A stretch of 64,000 nt of DNA from Spirochaetales bacterium (lineage in GTDB: Bacteria; Spirochaetota; Spirochaetia; Treponematales; UBA12059). The notes under the pieces are model-generated. The model ran no database searches. It saw nothing but the letters and a program-made list of their open reading frames with translations, and was not told the DNA's origin. This document shows positions 9,521-19,038 of the stretch, in pieces. A program made the translations under genes and the position numbers. Positions within the stretch are counted from its first letter, which is position 1. Every line of letters starts with the position of its first letter. Location of the stretch: positions 350,618-414,617 of the forward strand of contig JAFGJV010000004.1 in assembly GCA_016928955.1 (NCBI GenBank). Direction: 5' to 3'.

Positions 9521-10377
9521 TCCGCTCCTCCCTCTGCTCCCTGGCCAAGCACCACGAACACGTATTCTATGCGCCCGAAATCCAGGACGGGTTCAAGCTC
9601 GATTTCCAGCGAGGTCAGGTAATCGAAGATCCGTAGCTTGGTCACCCGGCCCACGGCTATGCCCTGGGGATACAGGGACTGCAGCCCGCTCGTGACCACC
9701 AGGTCGCCGTACTGAATCTCGTCCTTGGCCCGCTTCTTGACGTATTTCATCACCAGGGGCAGGTCGTCGCTGCCCGAGCCCACAGCCAGTCCTTCGTACC
9801 GGGAACGCTCGAGCCGGGCCGCAACATAGGTCGTGGCGTCGTACACGGGAACCACCACGGAGGTCAACCGGGACGCCTCCAGCACCTTGCCGACCAAGCC
9901 CTCTATGCCGTTTTGGTAGGCTACCACCGCCTGGTTCTTCCTGACGCCGTGCGCCGTGCCTTTGTCTATCACAAAGGTGGCGTACAGGTTTTCAGGGTCG
10001 CGGGCCACGATACGCGCCGCCTGGGCTTGATAACCGGACGCCTGGGAGAAGGCAAGCTGCTCCTTGAGGCGCTCGTTCTCGCCCTTGAGCACCGAGTAAT
10101 CGCGTTGCTGGTTGGTGAGCGCCTCCACCTGGGCCAGAAGCTCCCGGTGGCTTTCCTGCAGGCGCCTTAGTTCGGCTATGCTGGTGGCCGTGCGGGAAAA
10201 AAATCCCGACACCGAGTCAAAACCCCGCTGGACAAAGGACACGACGGCCAGCCCCACCCGCTCAGGCACGCCCTCGAGGCTCCGGGTGGACACCGTCAGG
10301 GTCACCAGCGACACCGCTAAGAGGAGCCCGGACACCAGGGCCTTGATGCGGACCGCCCGCCTCGATTGCTGGGCCAT
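9517..10377 (-). CDS. mreC: MreC, cell-shape scaffold protein
   Basis: A 286-residue protein with an N-terminal membrane helix (about 10-30), a periplasmic coiled coil (about 65-110) and the beta-sandwich domain typical of MreC (about 115-280, including KGTAHGVRKNQAVV and VVTSGLQSLYPQGIAVG). It activates PBP2-RodA. It begins two bases before the end of mreB, so translation is likely coupled. Confidence 0.94.
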   Translation of the reverse strand: MAQQSRRAVRIKALVSGLLLAVSLVTLTVSTRSLEGVPERVGLAVVSFVQRGFDSVSGFFSRTATSIAELRRLQESHRELLAQVEALTNQQRDYSVLKGENERLKEQLAFSQASGYQAQAARIVARDPENLYATFVIDKGTAHGVRKNQAVVAYQNGIEGLVGKVLEASRLTSVVVPVYDATTYVAARLERSRYEGLAVGSGSDDLPLVMKYVKKRAKDEIQYGDLVVTSGLQSLYPQGIAVGRVTKLRIFDYLTSLEIELEPVLDFGRIEYVFVVLGQGAEGGAE

Positions 10378-10378
10378 G

Positions 10379-11422
10379 CTACAGGTTCAGGGCGCCCGCC
10401 GAGCCGAACGCGATGTCGATGCCCCGTATGGCCTCGAAGTACTTGCCTGCGCCAATGGCGACGCACTCCAGGGGACGTTCTGCCAGGATGACTGGCACGC
10501 CCGTCTCCTTGGCGATCAGGCGTGGCAGGCCCTTCAGGAGGGACCCGCCGCCCGCCATAACGATGCCGCGCTCGACGATGTCAGCAGCAAGCTCAGGCGG
10601 AGTCTGACCGAGGGTCTTCTTGATCTCCTCGACGATCTGGTTTACGGGTTCCTGGAGAGCCTCGCGGACTTCCACCGAATCGATTTCCAGCCTCCGCGGG
10701 AGTCCGGTGATGGCGTCTGTGCCCTTGATTTCGACCTTTTCTATCACCTTGTCCGGCGACGCGTTGCCGATCTCGACCTTGAGCCGCTCCGCCGTCTGCT
10801 CGCCGATGATCAGGTTGTGGGCTGCGCGGATGTGCTTGATGATTGCCTCGTCGAACTCGTCGCCGCCTATGCGTATGGCGTTGGTAACGACCAGGTCCTT
10901 GAGCGATATGACGGAAATTTCCGTGGTGCCTCCGCCGATGTCGCATATCATGTGCCCGGCGGGTTCGTGTATCGGTATGTCGGAGCCGATGGCCGCCGCC
11001 AGGGATTCGGGCAGGACCTCGACCTCTCGGGCGCCGGCCTTGTACGCGGCCTCGACCACGGCGCGACGCTCGACCTCGGTGATGCATGTCGGTATCCCGA
11101 TGACCATCCGTGGCTTCACGAACCAGCGCCGGGGTATCACCTTTTGGATGAAGTACTTGATCATCTTCTCGGTGGTGTCGGGATCCGCTATGACGCCGTC
11201 GCGCAGTGGCCTAATGGCCACTATGTTGCCGGGCGTTTTCCACAGCATGCGCTTGGCCTCCGAACCGACCGCCAGCACGCGCTTGGTGCCCCGCTCCACG
11301 GCCACCACGGAAGGCTCGTTGATCACTATCCCCTTGCCCCGCACATAGATGAGCGTATTGCACGTGCCCAGGTCGATGCCGATATCCAACGCCAACGAGT
11401 CCAACAATCTTCTTCCGGCCAT
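10379..11422 (-). CDS. mreB: MreB, actin-like cell-shape protein
   Basis: A 347-residue bacterial actin with all ATP-binding blocks visible: [19 protein letters not shown] (phosphate 1), [14 protein letters not shown] (phosphate 2) and [14 protein letters not shown] (adenosine). It forms membrane-associated filaments that steer wall synthesis. It is the first gene of the minus-strand shape operon, with AAGGAG upstream of the ATG and a long non-coding leader before it. In spirochaetes shape also depends on flagella, so the role may be restricted to wall growth. Confidence 0.97.
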   Translation of the reverse strand: MAGRRLLDSLALDIGIDLGTCNTLIYVRGKGIVINEPSVVAVERGTKRVLAVGSEAKRMLWKTPGNIVAIRPLRDGVIADPDTTEKMIKYFIQKVIPRRWFVKPRMVIGIPTCITEVERRAVVEAAYKAGAREVEVLPESLAAAIGSDIPIHEPAGHMICDIGGGTTEISVISLKDLVVTNAIRIGGDEFDEAIIKHIRAAHNLIIGEQTAERLKVEIGNASPDKVIEKVEIKGTDAITGLPRRLEIDSVEVREALQEPVNQIVEEIKKTLGQTPPELAADIVERGIVMAGGGSLLKGLPRLIAKETGVPVILAERPLECVAIGAGKYFEAIRGIDIAFGSAGALNL

Positions 11423-11778
11423 GGAAGCGCTCCTTGCTCTGGTTGAGGGGCGGCCAAGTACAGACGTCTCGGCGCGCCATCGCAGTTTTCAGTGGCCGCC
11501 ATCTGGCCCCAGGGGCCGCGTGGCGGTCGAAAAGCCGTCCGACGTAAAACGCTCCGCGTTCCGTCGACCGCGTACATAACCGGGTTCCAACGCGCCTATC
11601 AGCCGGGCGCGTAAAAGCCCGCGACGAGTGAGCCAATTTCAAAAGCCTGTTACTTCTGAAATTGGTGTTGCGATTGCTCGCGGTTGTTTGCATATTTCGC
11701 AACCGCTACGCAAATCATATTTTAATATGTAGCCTTTCAAAACTCGTCCGATTTTTGAAAGAGCCTCTCGTATCCAGC
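11423..11778. other. Intergenic leader upstream of mreB with AT-rich inverted repeats
   Basis: About 356 bases with no credible ORF. An AT-rich island sits in GC-rich DNA. It holds three inverted repeats: CCAATTTCA / TGAAATTGG (11633-11665), CATATT / AATATG (11716-11729) and CTTTCAAAA / TTTTGAAAG (11734-11761). They may belong to the mreB promoter region, to the end of the TPR gene, or to both. Confidence 0.5.
11714..11740 (-). promoter_or_regulatory. Candidate promoter of the mreB operon
   Basis: On the minus strand TTGAAA is followed after 15 bases by TATGAT. The spacing is short but matches other promoter candidates here (25759-25785). It lies about 290 bases before mreB and would give a long leader. 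The -35 overlaps an inverted repeat, which could act as an operator or terminator arm. Confidence 0.3.
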
Positions 11779-12750
11779 CTACGTCCGTTCGGCCAGTTTT
11801 TTACGCGCCTCCTGGTGCATAGGGTCGATCGACACGGCCTTCCTCCACGCGGCGCGGGCCTTGAGCTGGTCGCCCAGGGCCTGGTAGACAAGCCCTTCGT
11901 AATACCAGGCGTCTGCCGATTCTGGATTGCCGTCCTTGATCGATTGGTAGAGGGCCAATGCGTCGTCAAACCGTGCGCGTCCCCTGTATATATCGGCCAG
12001 CAGGAAGGCACAGCGTTCCCGTAAATACGCGTCCTGCGTTTTATCCATGGCTTCCCGCGCAAGCTTCTCAGCTTCGTCGCTCCGGCCTATTTCCACGTAG
12101 ATGGCGGCCGCGGCCGCCTTGAGTTCGTAGGAATCGGGCGAAGCGACCATGGCCTTCTCGAAATAAGCCGCGCTTGCCTGCATGTCGCCAAGGCTTTTCG
12201 ATGCAAGGCCTAGGTACTCCCATGTATCCACCTGCGTAAAGCCCAAGTCGGCAGCAGCGCTGAGTTGGCTTATGGCCTCCGGCGCGTAATCCAGTCCCTG
12301 GTGGTAGTATGCCTTGCCGAGTATGTACCTGCACTTGGCCTCAAGGTCTGAATCTCCGTCCAAGACCGCCTTGCGCAGGGAAAAGACCGAACGGCTGAGT
12401 TCCTCGGCCTTGCGTTCGGCGTCGAGTTCCGACATGGCCAGGTAGAAGGACGAAAGGCCGTGCATGGACAGGAAGAAAGGATCAAGGGGCGTTTCCGCAA
12501 GGGCCTTTTGCGCGAGCTCGGCCACGGATGCGTACTCTCCCGCGTCCCAGAGCGCCAGCGTCTCCGCCCTATCCGGCCGTCCCTGTCCAAGGGCCCTGCG
12601 CTCCGCCAGGGACAGCATCAGTGCGCGTATTCCGAACACAGCCCCGGCCAGCGACGCGACAGCGACGGCCACCAGTATAACACCGCGGCGCCGCCGTCGT
12701 TTGAGGTATGGATCATCATGCGTGACAAAACGCGGCGCGTAAGGCTTCAT
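11779..12750 (-). CDS. Membrane-anchored TPR protein
   Basis: A 323-residue protein with a short basic cytoplasmic start (KRRRRR near residue 20), one membrane helix (about 24-46) and a series of about six or seven tetratricopeptide repeats from residue 60 to the end. Typical repeat signatures are AYYHQGLDYAPEAISQL and SADAWYYEGLVYQALGD. It is probably a protein-protein interaction scaffold on the outer face of the membrane. It lies between rnpB and mreB on the same strand and has its own promoter candidate. No enzymatic motif is visible. Confidence 0.88.
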   Translation of the reverse strand: MKPYAPRFVTHDDPYLKRRRRRGVILVAVAVASLAGAVFGIRALMLSLAERRALGQGRPDRAETLALWDAGEYASVAELAQKALAETPLDPFFLSMHGLSSFYLAMSELDAERKAEELSRSVFSLRKAVLDGDSDLEAKCRYILGKAYYHQGLDYAPEAISQLSAAADLGFTQVDTWEYLGLASKSLGDMQASAAYFEKAMVASPDSYELKAAAAAIYVEIGRSDEAEKLAREAMDKTQDAYLRERCAFLLADIYRGRARFDDALALYQSIKDGNPESADAWYYEGLVYQALGDQLKARAAWRKAVSIDPMHQEARKKLAERT

Positions 12751-12764
12751 TGCTACCTGGAATT

Positions 12765-12792
12765 TGTATCACGGGACGACGCATGCAGTCAA
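12765..12792 (-). promoter_or_regulatory. Promoter candidate for the TPR gene
   Basis: On the minus strand TTGACT, a 16-base spacer and GATACA lie immediately upstream of the TPR gene start (12750), downstream of the rnpB terminator. Confidence 0.5.
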
Positions 12793-12849
12793 TGAAGCGG
12801 GGACACGGCCAGACAGCGACCGGATGTCCGATGGCTATTCGTGCCCATG

Positions 12850-13254
12850 AAAAAAAGGGGCGGACCTGTAAGCCGGGTTCTGTGGCCGGCCTTGCGGCCG
12901 ACCGGGCGCCATCCATCTTGACCGGAAGTTGCCTTCCGGCTCGCGCGGCCAACCCGTGGATCGCGGGCGCCAGAGGCGCCCGCCCGCGGACCGCGGACCA
13001 CTGCTTGGCCTTGCTCGCGACGAGGTTTGCCGTGCCGTCCTCGTTGCCGCGGACGCGGTGGGCTCTTACCCCACCTTTTCACCCTTACCCCGGGTTTCCC
13101 CGAGGCGGTACGCTTTCTGTTGCGCTGTCTGTCGCGCTGCCGTCTCCAGCACCGCGCCCGGCCGTTAGCCGGCGTCGCGTCCTATCGAGCCCGGACTTTC
13201 CTCCCGGATCCCGCCAAAGACAGCGGGAACCGGGCGGCGCCCCGGTCCGCCCCA
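12850..13254 (-). ncRNA. rnpB: RNase P RNA, bacterial class A
   Basis: The catalytic RNA that trims tRNA 5' ends. The minus strand has the conserved 5' segment GGAGGAAAGTCCGGGCTC (rc at about 13186-13203) and the 3' segment ACAGAACCCGGCTTACAGGTC (rc at about 12863-12883). The ends pair as a 10-bp P1 helix, GGGGCGGACC (13244-13253) with GGTCCGCCCC (12857-12866), and seven T residues follow on the minus strand. P1 therefore doubles as the terminator hairpin. Length is about 400 nt, as expected for class A. Exact ends are inferred from P1. Confidence 0.93.
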
Positions 13255-13257
13255 CAC

Positions 13258-13263
13258 ATTCTA
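13258..13263 (-). promoter_or_regulatory. -10 box of rnpB
   Basis: TAGAAT on the minus strand lies 4-7 bases before the first bases of P1, placing transcription start at about 13251-13253. No strong -35 is visible (an ACTGAG is 16 bases upstream). Confidence 0.45.
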
Positions 13264-13280
13264 GGCTAGCTCTTAAAAGC

Positions 13281-14138
13281 TCAGTCCTCGGAACCGTCCA
13301 TGTCGTCCTTGCCGGAATCGATGTCGTCCGAGCCGTCGTAGCCCTCGTCCTCGCCCTCGTCGCCAAAGTCGTCAAGGTCTGCAAGGCTGCCCGACTCTAT
13401 GTCCACCAGGTACTCGTCTTGGGCCTCGCCCTCCTGGTAGTACAAAACACGGGAGCAGTAGGGACAGAAGGTTATCTTGTTGCTCTGGCGCACTTCGTTG
13501 ACGAATTCCGCCGGTAGGATCATGGAACAGCCCGAGCAGATGGTGCCGCGCACCGGCACGATACCTATGCCCTGCTTGGAGCGTATGATGCGCTCGAACT
13601 TGAACACCACCTCGGAGTCGATGCCGTTGGTGATCTTGGTCTCTTCCGCGCGCAGTTTCTTTACGCGCGCGTTCATGTCGCTTTCCTCGTTCTTGATCCT
13701 GGCGCGCTTCTCGGCGATTTCCTGTTCCTGTGCCTCGATCAGGGTCACCGCGGCCTTCAGCTCTTCCTCGGCTTCCTTGAAATTTTCCTCTTCGCGCTTG
13801 AGTTCCTTGCGGAACTGGTCCTCGCGCTGGCCAGCCTCGGTGATTTCCTTATTCAGGGCCTCGAATTCGCGCGGGCTGGATATGCTGTCCATCTGCTGTT
13901 CGGATTTTTCTCGCTGGGCCATGGTATCAGTGAGGTTCTGGCGGAGCTCCGACACTTTTGTGGATACTTCCTCAAAGCGCGCTGCCTTGTCGGCGTGGGC
14001 CTTGCGTGCCCTCGTGAGGACTTCCTCCTGCGCGGCTATGGACTTGGGGAGTTGGTGGATTTCTTCCTCCAACGCAACGCGCTCCAGGAGGAGCTCCTGG
14101 AATTTCTTGAGCCGCTCAAACAGGTCTTCCATCAGCAT
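13281..14138 (-). CDS. Coiled-coil protein with C4 zinc ribbon (DUF164/CdsZ-like)
   Basis: A 285-residue protein. A long charged coiled coil (about 5-180) precedes a C4 zinc ribbon (TICSGC ... FCPYC, about 200-230) and a strongly acidic C-terminal tail of about 40 residues rich in D, E and G. Coiled coil plus zinc ribbon is the layout of the DUF164/zf-RING_7 family; members in chlamydiae have been proposed to bind ribosomes. The acidic tail looks like an addition to the usual length. The start is supported by GAGGTG seven bases upstream. It lies between rpoD and rnpB. Confidence 0.88.
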   Translation of the reverse strand: MLMEDLFERLKKFQELLLERVALEEEIHQLPKSIAAQEEVLTRARKAHADKAARFEEVSTKVSELRQNLTDTMAQREKSEQQMDSISSPREFEALNKEITEAGQREDQFRKELKREEENFKEAEEELKAAVTLIEAQEQEIAEKRARIKNEESDMNARVKKLRAEETKITNGIDSEVVFKFERIIRSKQGIGIVPVRGTICSGCSMILPAEFVNEVRQSNKITFCPYCSRVLYYQEGEAQDEYLVDIESGSLADLDDFGDEGEDEGYDGSDDIDSGKDDMDGSED

Positions 14139-14179
14139 AGGTTGTCACCTCATTCGGGATGTGCCGCTTTAGCCGGCGG

Positions 14180-14209
14180 ATTATAGCACAGAACGTAAGG
14201 GCGCATCAA
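14180..14209 (-). promoter_or_regulatory. Promoter of the zinc-ribbon gene
   Basis: On the minus strand TTGATG, an 18-base spacer and a perfect TATAAT lie in the gap after rpoD, about 40 bases before the next ATG. The zinc-ribbon gene can thus be transcribed independently of the dnaG-rpoD chain. Confidence 0.65.
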
Positions 14210-14242
14210 CGCCAAGCCCGGCCCCGCTGGCCAGCGGGACGG

Positions 14243-15973
14243 TCAATGGTCAACGTAATCCCTGAGTTTTTGGCTACGCTTGAAGTGGCGCAGTTTCTTC
14301 AGGGCCTTGGCCTCGATCTGGCGTATGCGTTCCCTGGTCACGTTGAAATAGAGCCCGACTTCCTCAAGGGTCAGGGAGTAGCCGTCGTCGAGCCCGAATC
14401 GCATCCTGAGCACTTCCTGCTCCCGGGGCGGCAGGGTGGACAGCACGGAGCGTATCTGCTCCTGGAGGAGCTTGTAGTCGGTCTGGACGCTCGGGTTTTC
14501 TATTTCCTTGTCTTCGATGAAGTCGCCAAGGAGGCTGTCCTCGTCCTCGCCTATGGGCGTTTCCAGGGATATAGGCTCCCTGGCAACGTTCTTGACGCTC
14601 TTGACGCGGGTGACAGGCCAACCGAGCTGCTGGGCGACCTCCTCGTCGGTGGGCTCGCGCCCGAGCTTCTGCATCAGCTGGCGGGATTCCCGCACCACCT
14701 TGTTGATCTGCTCGATCATGTGGACGGGCACGCGGATGGTGCGCGCCTGGTCACTTATCGACCTGGTTATGGCCTGCCTGATCCACCAGGTGGCGTAGGT
14801 GGAGAATTTGTAGCCCTTGCGGTACTCGAATTTCTCCACCGCCTTGATGAGTCCTATGTTCCCTTCCTGCACAAGGTCAAAGAAGTGGAGGCCCCTGTTC
14901 GTGTATTTCTTTGCTATGGACACAACCAGCCGGAGATTGGCCTTTATGAGGCGGTCCTTGGCGTTCTTCATCATGATGCGGCCGCGGTTTATCTCCCGGG
15001 CCATGCGAATGATGGAGTCGCAGTCGCTCTCAAAGGCGTGTTCCATCTCCTCCAGTTTCTTTTCGGTCACCTGGATCTGGCGGATGCGTTCCTTGATCTC
15101 GTCGGCGTTGATGCCAAGGTCCGACTCGATCTTCTCCCGTCGGTCCTTGATGGTCAGGTTCCTGCCAAGGACCCTGAGTTCCTTCAGGTTGGACACACGG
15201 AGGGTATGCTCCAGCTTCTCCTGCTCCCGGCGGTACTTTTTAATCCGCTTGGCAGCGTTGATGAATTTTTCGGAGAACGAGTTGATTTCCTCGGTGTGGA
15301 GGTCGGCCTGGCCGAGCCGCTCCACCAGCGGGCCCCTGAGCGTCTTGAGGCTTTCGTCGCTAAGCACCTCGCCGCCGCGGCTGGCCACACGTTTTTTGGC
15401 CTCCATGTACGACTTGAGCTCAGCCTGGGTATCCCTGAGCACGTCACGGTAGAACTGGTTAAGCCGACGACGCTCTGCTATGCGCTCGGAATTTTCCTTC
15501 CTCTGCTGGGAGCCGGATTCGCGCTTGGCCTTGACGGATATCTGGTGAAACTCGGGGATCAGCATGCCGCTTTCCTTGATGATCCCCTTGATGATGTTCT
15601 CGCCCTCTTCCATCTGCTTGGACAGCTCGACCTCCTGCTCGGCGGTGAGGAGGTTTTCCTTGCCTATCTCGCGGAGGTACAGGCGTATCGGGTCGTCAAC
15701 GGCGCTATCCTTGTCGTTGTAGACAAGGCGCTTTTTCTCCTGCGTCTCGCCGCGACCGGCCTCCTTGGGCTCCGCGGCTTCCTCCACCTGGAGGTCCTCC
15801 TCCTCTATCTGGATGTTGTTGTTCTCCAGAAGGGCAAGGACACCGTCTATTTTGTCCGACGACACGATATGCTCGGGCAGGAAATCCGACAGCTCATCAA
15901 AGCTGATGGTTTTCTTGGCCTTGGCGTACTCGAGAAGTTTTGCGATCGCGGGGTCGAGTTCGTTATCTCCCAT
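14243..15973 (-). CDS. rpoD: RpoD, primary sigma factor
   Basis: A sigma-70 family housekeeping factor of 576 residues. The N-terminus has a region 1.1-like block ([16 protein letters not shown]) and an acidic linker. The regions 1.2 to 2.4 follow with [17 protein letters not shown] and [14 protein letters not shown], and region 4.2 is [19 protein letters not shown] start at MGDNELD because AAGGA sits eight bases upstream; an ATG nine bases earlier (15982) is possible but its SD would overlap the codon. The start lies inside the end of dnaG. This protein should read the TTGACA/TATAAT promoters seen elsewhere in the window. Confidence 0.97.
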   Translation of the reverse strand: MGDNELDPAIAKLLEYAKAKKTISFDELSDFLPEHIVSSDKIDGVLALLENNNIQIEEEDLQVEEAAEPKEAGRGETQEKKRLVYNDKDSAVDDPIRLYLREIGKENLLTAEQEVELSKQMEEGENIIKGIIKESGMLIPEFHQISVKAKRESGSQQRKENSERIAERRRLNQFYRDVLRDTQAELKSYMEAKKRVASRGGEVLSDESLKTLRGPLVERLGQADLHTEEINSFSEKFINAAKRIKKYRREQEKLEHTLRVSNLKELRVLGRNLTIKDRREKIESDLGINADEIKERIRQIQVTEKKLEEMEHAFESDCDSIIRMAREINRGRIMMKNAKDRLIKANLRLVVSIAKKYTNRGLHFFDLVQEGNIGLIKAVEKFEYRKGYKFSTYATWWIRQAITRSISDQARTIRVPVHMIEQINKVVRESRQLMQKLGREPTDEEVAQQLGWPVTRVKSVKNVAREPISLETPIGEDEDSLLGDFIEDKEIENPSVQTDYKLLQEQIRSVLSTLPPREQEVLRMRFGLDDGYSLTLEEVGLYFNVTRERIRQIEAKALKKLRHFKRSQKLRDYVDH

Positions 15974-17753
15974 TCCGCTCATCCTTTATGGCAGTCAGTT
16001 CTCCGTCTAGATGCATTTTTTCATAAAGCAGTTCGTTCAAGGACACTTCGTCTCCGTCCCTGCCCTCATCATAGTCCCTGATGCGGGCTACCAGTTTCTG
16101 CACCCGTTTTTTTATGGCCTGTTCCTTCAGCCTGAGCACGCCGTCCGCCACAAAACGTTGCGGATCAGCGTCGTAGGCGCCTGTGGCCGCCCTGTCCAGC
16201 ACAAAAGCCGACAAGGAGCCGTCCTGTATGGCGGCCGCGGCGGCCGCGGGTCCCGGATCGTCGCGACGGAAGCATTCCTCCAAGGCTATGTAGCCGCTTC
16301 TGAGCGCCTCGTCCTCGAAAAACGAGGGATCCAAGACGGCCCTGAATTGCGCGTACAAGGCCGGATGGCACGCAAGGGCGGCCAGGAGTTCGGCGTCCGG
16401 GCCAGGCGTAAAGGCCTTCTCCGTTGTATCCGTCCTGGTAGGCGGCCGAGGCCGTCCCCTATCCAAGAATCGAGCGAAATCAGCCCGCACTGAAGCAGGA
16501 TCGACGCTGAAACGGGACGCCGCCGTTTCTAGGAAGGCATCCCGCCTGAGTTCGGACGTATATTCGGCGATGAATGGAAACAAATACGAAAAAGCGGCCG
16601 CCACTCCTTCCGTGCCGCCACGGGAAAATGCCACGGCAGCGTTGCCGAGCAGGAATTCTTCGGCAGTTATAGTTGATTCCGCCTCTTTTTTCAATCGCTC
16701 GTGGCCGTATTTTTGGGCAAACTCGGCAGGATCCTTCCCGTCCGGGATTTTAAGCACCAAGGCAGTGAGCCCGGCTTTTTCCGCCAGGCCTATGGCCCGT
16801 TCAGCCGCCTTGACACCGGCCTGATCCGTGTCAAACGATAACACAACCGTATCGGCGTAGCGCTTGACAACCGCTGCCTGGGTTTCCGTGAACGACGTGC
16901 CCAAAGGCGCTACCGCGTAGTCTACGCCGGCCGCGTGAAATGCTATGGCGTCCATGTAGCCCTCGCAGAGCACGGCCCGGCCATGGTCGCGTATGGATTT
17001 GGCCGCTTTTGACAGCCCGAACAGGTTCTCGTGTTTGCGGAACACGCTGGTTTCCGGAGAATTTATGTATTTTGGACCGTCACCGGCAAGCAATCGTCCC
17101 CCAAAAGCCACGCAACGTCCCCTGGCGTCATGGATGGGGAACATCAACCTGTCTGAAAATATGCACACCTCTGGGTATTTGGCGGAAAAAAGCCCGCTGG
17201 ATGCCAGAAATTCGGGTGAATACGACTTGCCAAGGAGAAACCGGCGCAACCAGGTGCGATCTCCGGGCGCATAGCCCAGCCGGAAAGACGCGATGACCTC
17301 GTCGGAAAGGCCCCTGGCGCGGGCATAGTCCAAGGCAGGCTTCCCGCGGGCGTCCTCCGTGAGCAGATGGTGAAAGGAGCCGGCCAGCCGCTCGTACAGC
17401 TCGTAGATGGCGTCCCGCCGCTTTTTTTCGTCGTCCGCCGCCGCGTCGTCCACACCTTCGTACCGGAGGGGTATGCCGGCGCGGTCCGCCAGGCGTTCCA
17501 GAGCCTCTACATAGCCGCATTTTTCAATTTCCTTGACAAAGGTGACGACATCGCCGCCTTTTTTGCAGCCAAAACAGTAGAAAAAGCCCCGTTCGGGGTT
17601 CACGTTGAACGACGGCGTCTTCTCGTTGTGGAAGGGACACAGGCCGAGCCACCGCGCACCCCGTTTTTCCAGGCGGACATACTCCTTGACCACGCCCACA
17701 ATGTCGCTGCGGGACACAATGTCCCTGACCAGGGCTTCCGGGATCCGCTTCAT
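15963..17753 (-). CDS. dnaG: DnaG, DNA primase
   Basis: A 596-residue primase that makes RNA primers for DnaB-driven replication (dnaB is also in this window). The N-terminal CHC2 zinc finger is visible ([12 protein letters not shown] ... YCFGCKKGG, about 38-65). It is followed by the catalytic core and TOPRIM motifs VLCEGYMDA (conserved Glu) and SFDTDQAG (Asp pair), then a C-terminal helicase-interaction domain. The start overlaps the mltG stop (ATGA). It forms the expected dnaG-rpoD pair, without rpsU. Confidence 0.97.
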   Translation of the reverse strand: MKRIPEALVRDIVSRSDIVGVVKEYVRLEKRGARWLGLCPFHNEKTPSFNVNPERGFFYCFGCKKGGDVVTFVKEIEKCGYVEALERLADRAGIPLRYEGVDDAAADDEKKRRDAIYELYERLAGSFHHLLTEDARGKPALDYARARGLSDEVIASFRLGYAPGDRTWLRRFLLGKSYSPEFLASSGLFSAKYPEVCIFSDRLMFPIHDARGRCVAFGGRLLAGDGPKYINSPETSVFRKHENLFGLSKAAKSIRDHGRAVLCEGYMDAIAFHAAGVDYAVAPLGTSFTETQAAVVKRYADTVVLSFDTDQAGVKAAERAIGLAEKAGLTALVLKIPDGKDPAEFAQKYGHERLKKEAESTITAEEFLLGNAAVAFSRGGTEGVAAAFSYLFPFIAEYTSELRRDAFLETAASRFSVDPASVRADFARFLDRGRPRPPTRTDTTEKAFTPGPDAELLAALACHPALYAQFRAVLDPSFFEDEALRSGYIALEECFRRDDPGPAAAAAAIQDGSLSAFVLDRAATGAYDADPQRFVADGVLRLKEQAIKKRVQKLVARIRDYDEGRDGDEVSLNELLYEKMHLDGELTAIKDERNGR

Positions 17754-18814
17754 GGATTGCGCGGCTTCACATACAGGGACGCGGACCTTATATGCTCGTC
17801 CAGGGTTTCGGAGAAACTGTGGGTGCCGGCCGCCTCGTCAACCAATCTGAAATACAGGTAGTCCGTCTGGGCCGGCCTGAACGCCGCAGCCAGGGCGGTC
17901 AGTCCCGGGCTGCAGATGGGCGTCGGCGGAAGGCCCGCGTACTTGTAGGTGTTGTAGGGATCGACGATCTGCAGATCCCTGTCGTACAGACGCTCCGGAT
18001 GGGGACGCCCCATGCGCTCGGTGATGATGTACACCACGGTAGCGCATGACTGCAGTCCCATGCCTATGCGCACCCTGTTCCAGAACACGCTGGCCATCAG
18101 GGGAGCCTCGTCCGGTACGCGGTACTCCCGCTCGACGATGCTGGCCACGGTCACGTAGCGCTGGAGTTCTTCCGGGCTAAGCTTTTGGGCCTCGGGAAGG
18201 GTTTTCTCCAGCCGGGAGCGGAACGTGTCCACCATCATACGTATGAGCACGTCCGCTCCGGCGTCCGGCGGCAGGAAGTACGTGTCGGGGAAAAGGTAGC
18301 CCTCAAAGCTGCTTGAGGCTATGCCGAGCTCGGCCAGGAGCTCAGGGTCCCTGGTTTTGGCCAAGAAATCCTCCGGCTGGGCTATGCCAGCCTCAGCCGC
18401 GCGCTCGGCCACAACACGGAGGACGGCGCCCTCTGGCACCACGAGCTTGCGCATAACCTGCTTGCCCGACGCTATCAGCTCCATGATGGCCGAAGAACCC
18501 ATGCCCGGCCGTATGTCGTACACGCCAGCCTTGAGATCCTGGTCCAGGTTCTTGGCTTTGAGAAGCAGGAGGAATACTTCCTCGGACCGGATCAGGCTTT
18601 CGTCGTGGAGCCGGCGCGCTATGGCGCGGGCGCTGTCCCCGTCACGTACGGTGAACAGCGCACCCTCCGGGGGCAGGGCAGGCGCTGGCGAGTCCAGCCA
18701 GGTCAGTCCCAGAAGGGCCGCCAGGGCCAGGCTGCCGGCCACAAAGAATAGAAAAACCAGGACAGCGCCGGTGGTTTTTCTGGCCTTCGTTCCCATATCG
18801 TTACGCTGCGTCAT
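17750..18814 (-). CDS. mltG: MltG, endolytic murein transglycosylase
   Basis: A 354-residue membrane-anchored YceG-family enzyme that cleaves nascent glycan strands and so sets their length. It has one transmembrane helix (about 16-38), a LysM-like region (FTVRDGDSARAIARRL) and the catalytic domain. VASIVEREYR near residue 228 contains the family's catalytic glutamate, and PTPICSPGLTALAAA is also present. I chose the ATG that overlaps the preceding stop (TGATG); an in-frame ATG four codons upstream is an alternative. Confidence 0.93.
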   Translation of the reverse strand: MTQRNDMGTKARKTTGAVLVFLFFVAGSLALAALLGLTWLDSPAPALPPEGALFTVRDGDSARAIARRLHDESLIRSEEVFLLLLKAKNLDQDLKAGVYDIRPGMGSSAIMELIASGKQVMRKLVVPEGAVLRVVAERAAEAGIAQPEDFLAKTRDPELLAELGIASSSFEGYLFPDTYFLPPDAGADVLIRMMVDTFRSRLEKTLPEAQKLSPEELQRYVTVASIVEREYRVPDEAPLMASVFWNRVRIGMGLQSCATVVYIITERMGRPHPERLYDRDLQIVDPYNTYKYAGLPPTPICSPGLTALAAAFRPAQTDYLYFRLVDEAAGTHSFSETLDEHIRSASLYVKPRNP

Positions 18815-19038
18815 CAGGCAAGCCATCCCTTCACGTAGGCGCCATAGCGTTCCGCCACCAGCTCCATCTCCTCTATGCTGAAATGCCCGTACATTACCTG
18901 CCTCAGGGCGTCCAGGGCCCGCCTCTGGACGGGATCCAGGCCGTCTTCCCGTTCGAGCAGGGACGAGTACAGGGACGCGAGCTCCAGCCCGCTCATTTCC
19001 AAACGCATAGTCTGGCGGCTAAAATCGTCAAATGTCAC
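18814..19038 (-). CDS. Small helical protein of unknown function, 74 residues
   Basis: A GTG-initiated small gene with GGGAGGG upstream. It overlaps the end of the metallo-hydrolase gene by 11 bases and the start of mltG. The product is predicted to be mostly alpha-helical and soluble (FSRQTMRLEMSGLELASLY, DPVQRRALDALRQVM). I recognise no family. Coupled overlaps on both sides and good codon use argue that it is real. Confidence 0.7.
   Translation of the reverse strand: MTFDDFSRQTMRLEMSGLELASLYSSLLEREDGLDPVQRRALDALRQVMYGHFSIEEMELVAERYGAYVKGWLA

Noticed and set aside
14159..16081. A 640-codon open frame on the plus strand opposite rpoD
   Set aside because: It is a shadow of the GC-rich codon pattern of rpoD; the protein shows no family motif and rpoD on the other strand is certain. 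Other long opposite-strand frames (for example over rpsB-tsf at 27222-29207 and over dnaB at 35585-37015) were rejected likewise.
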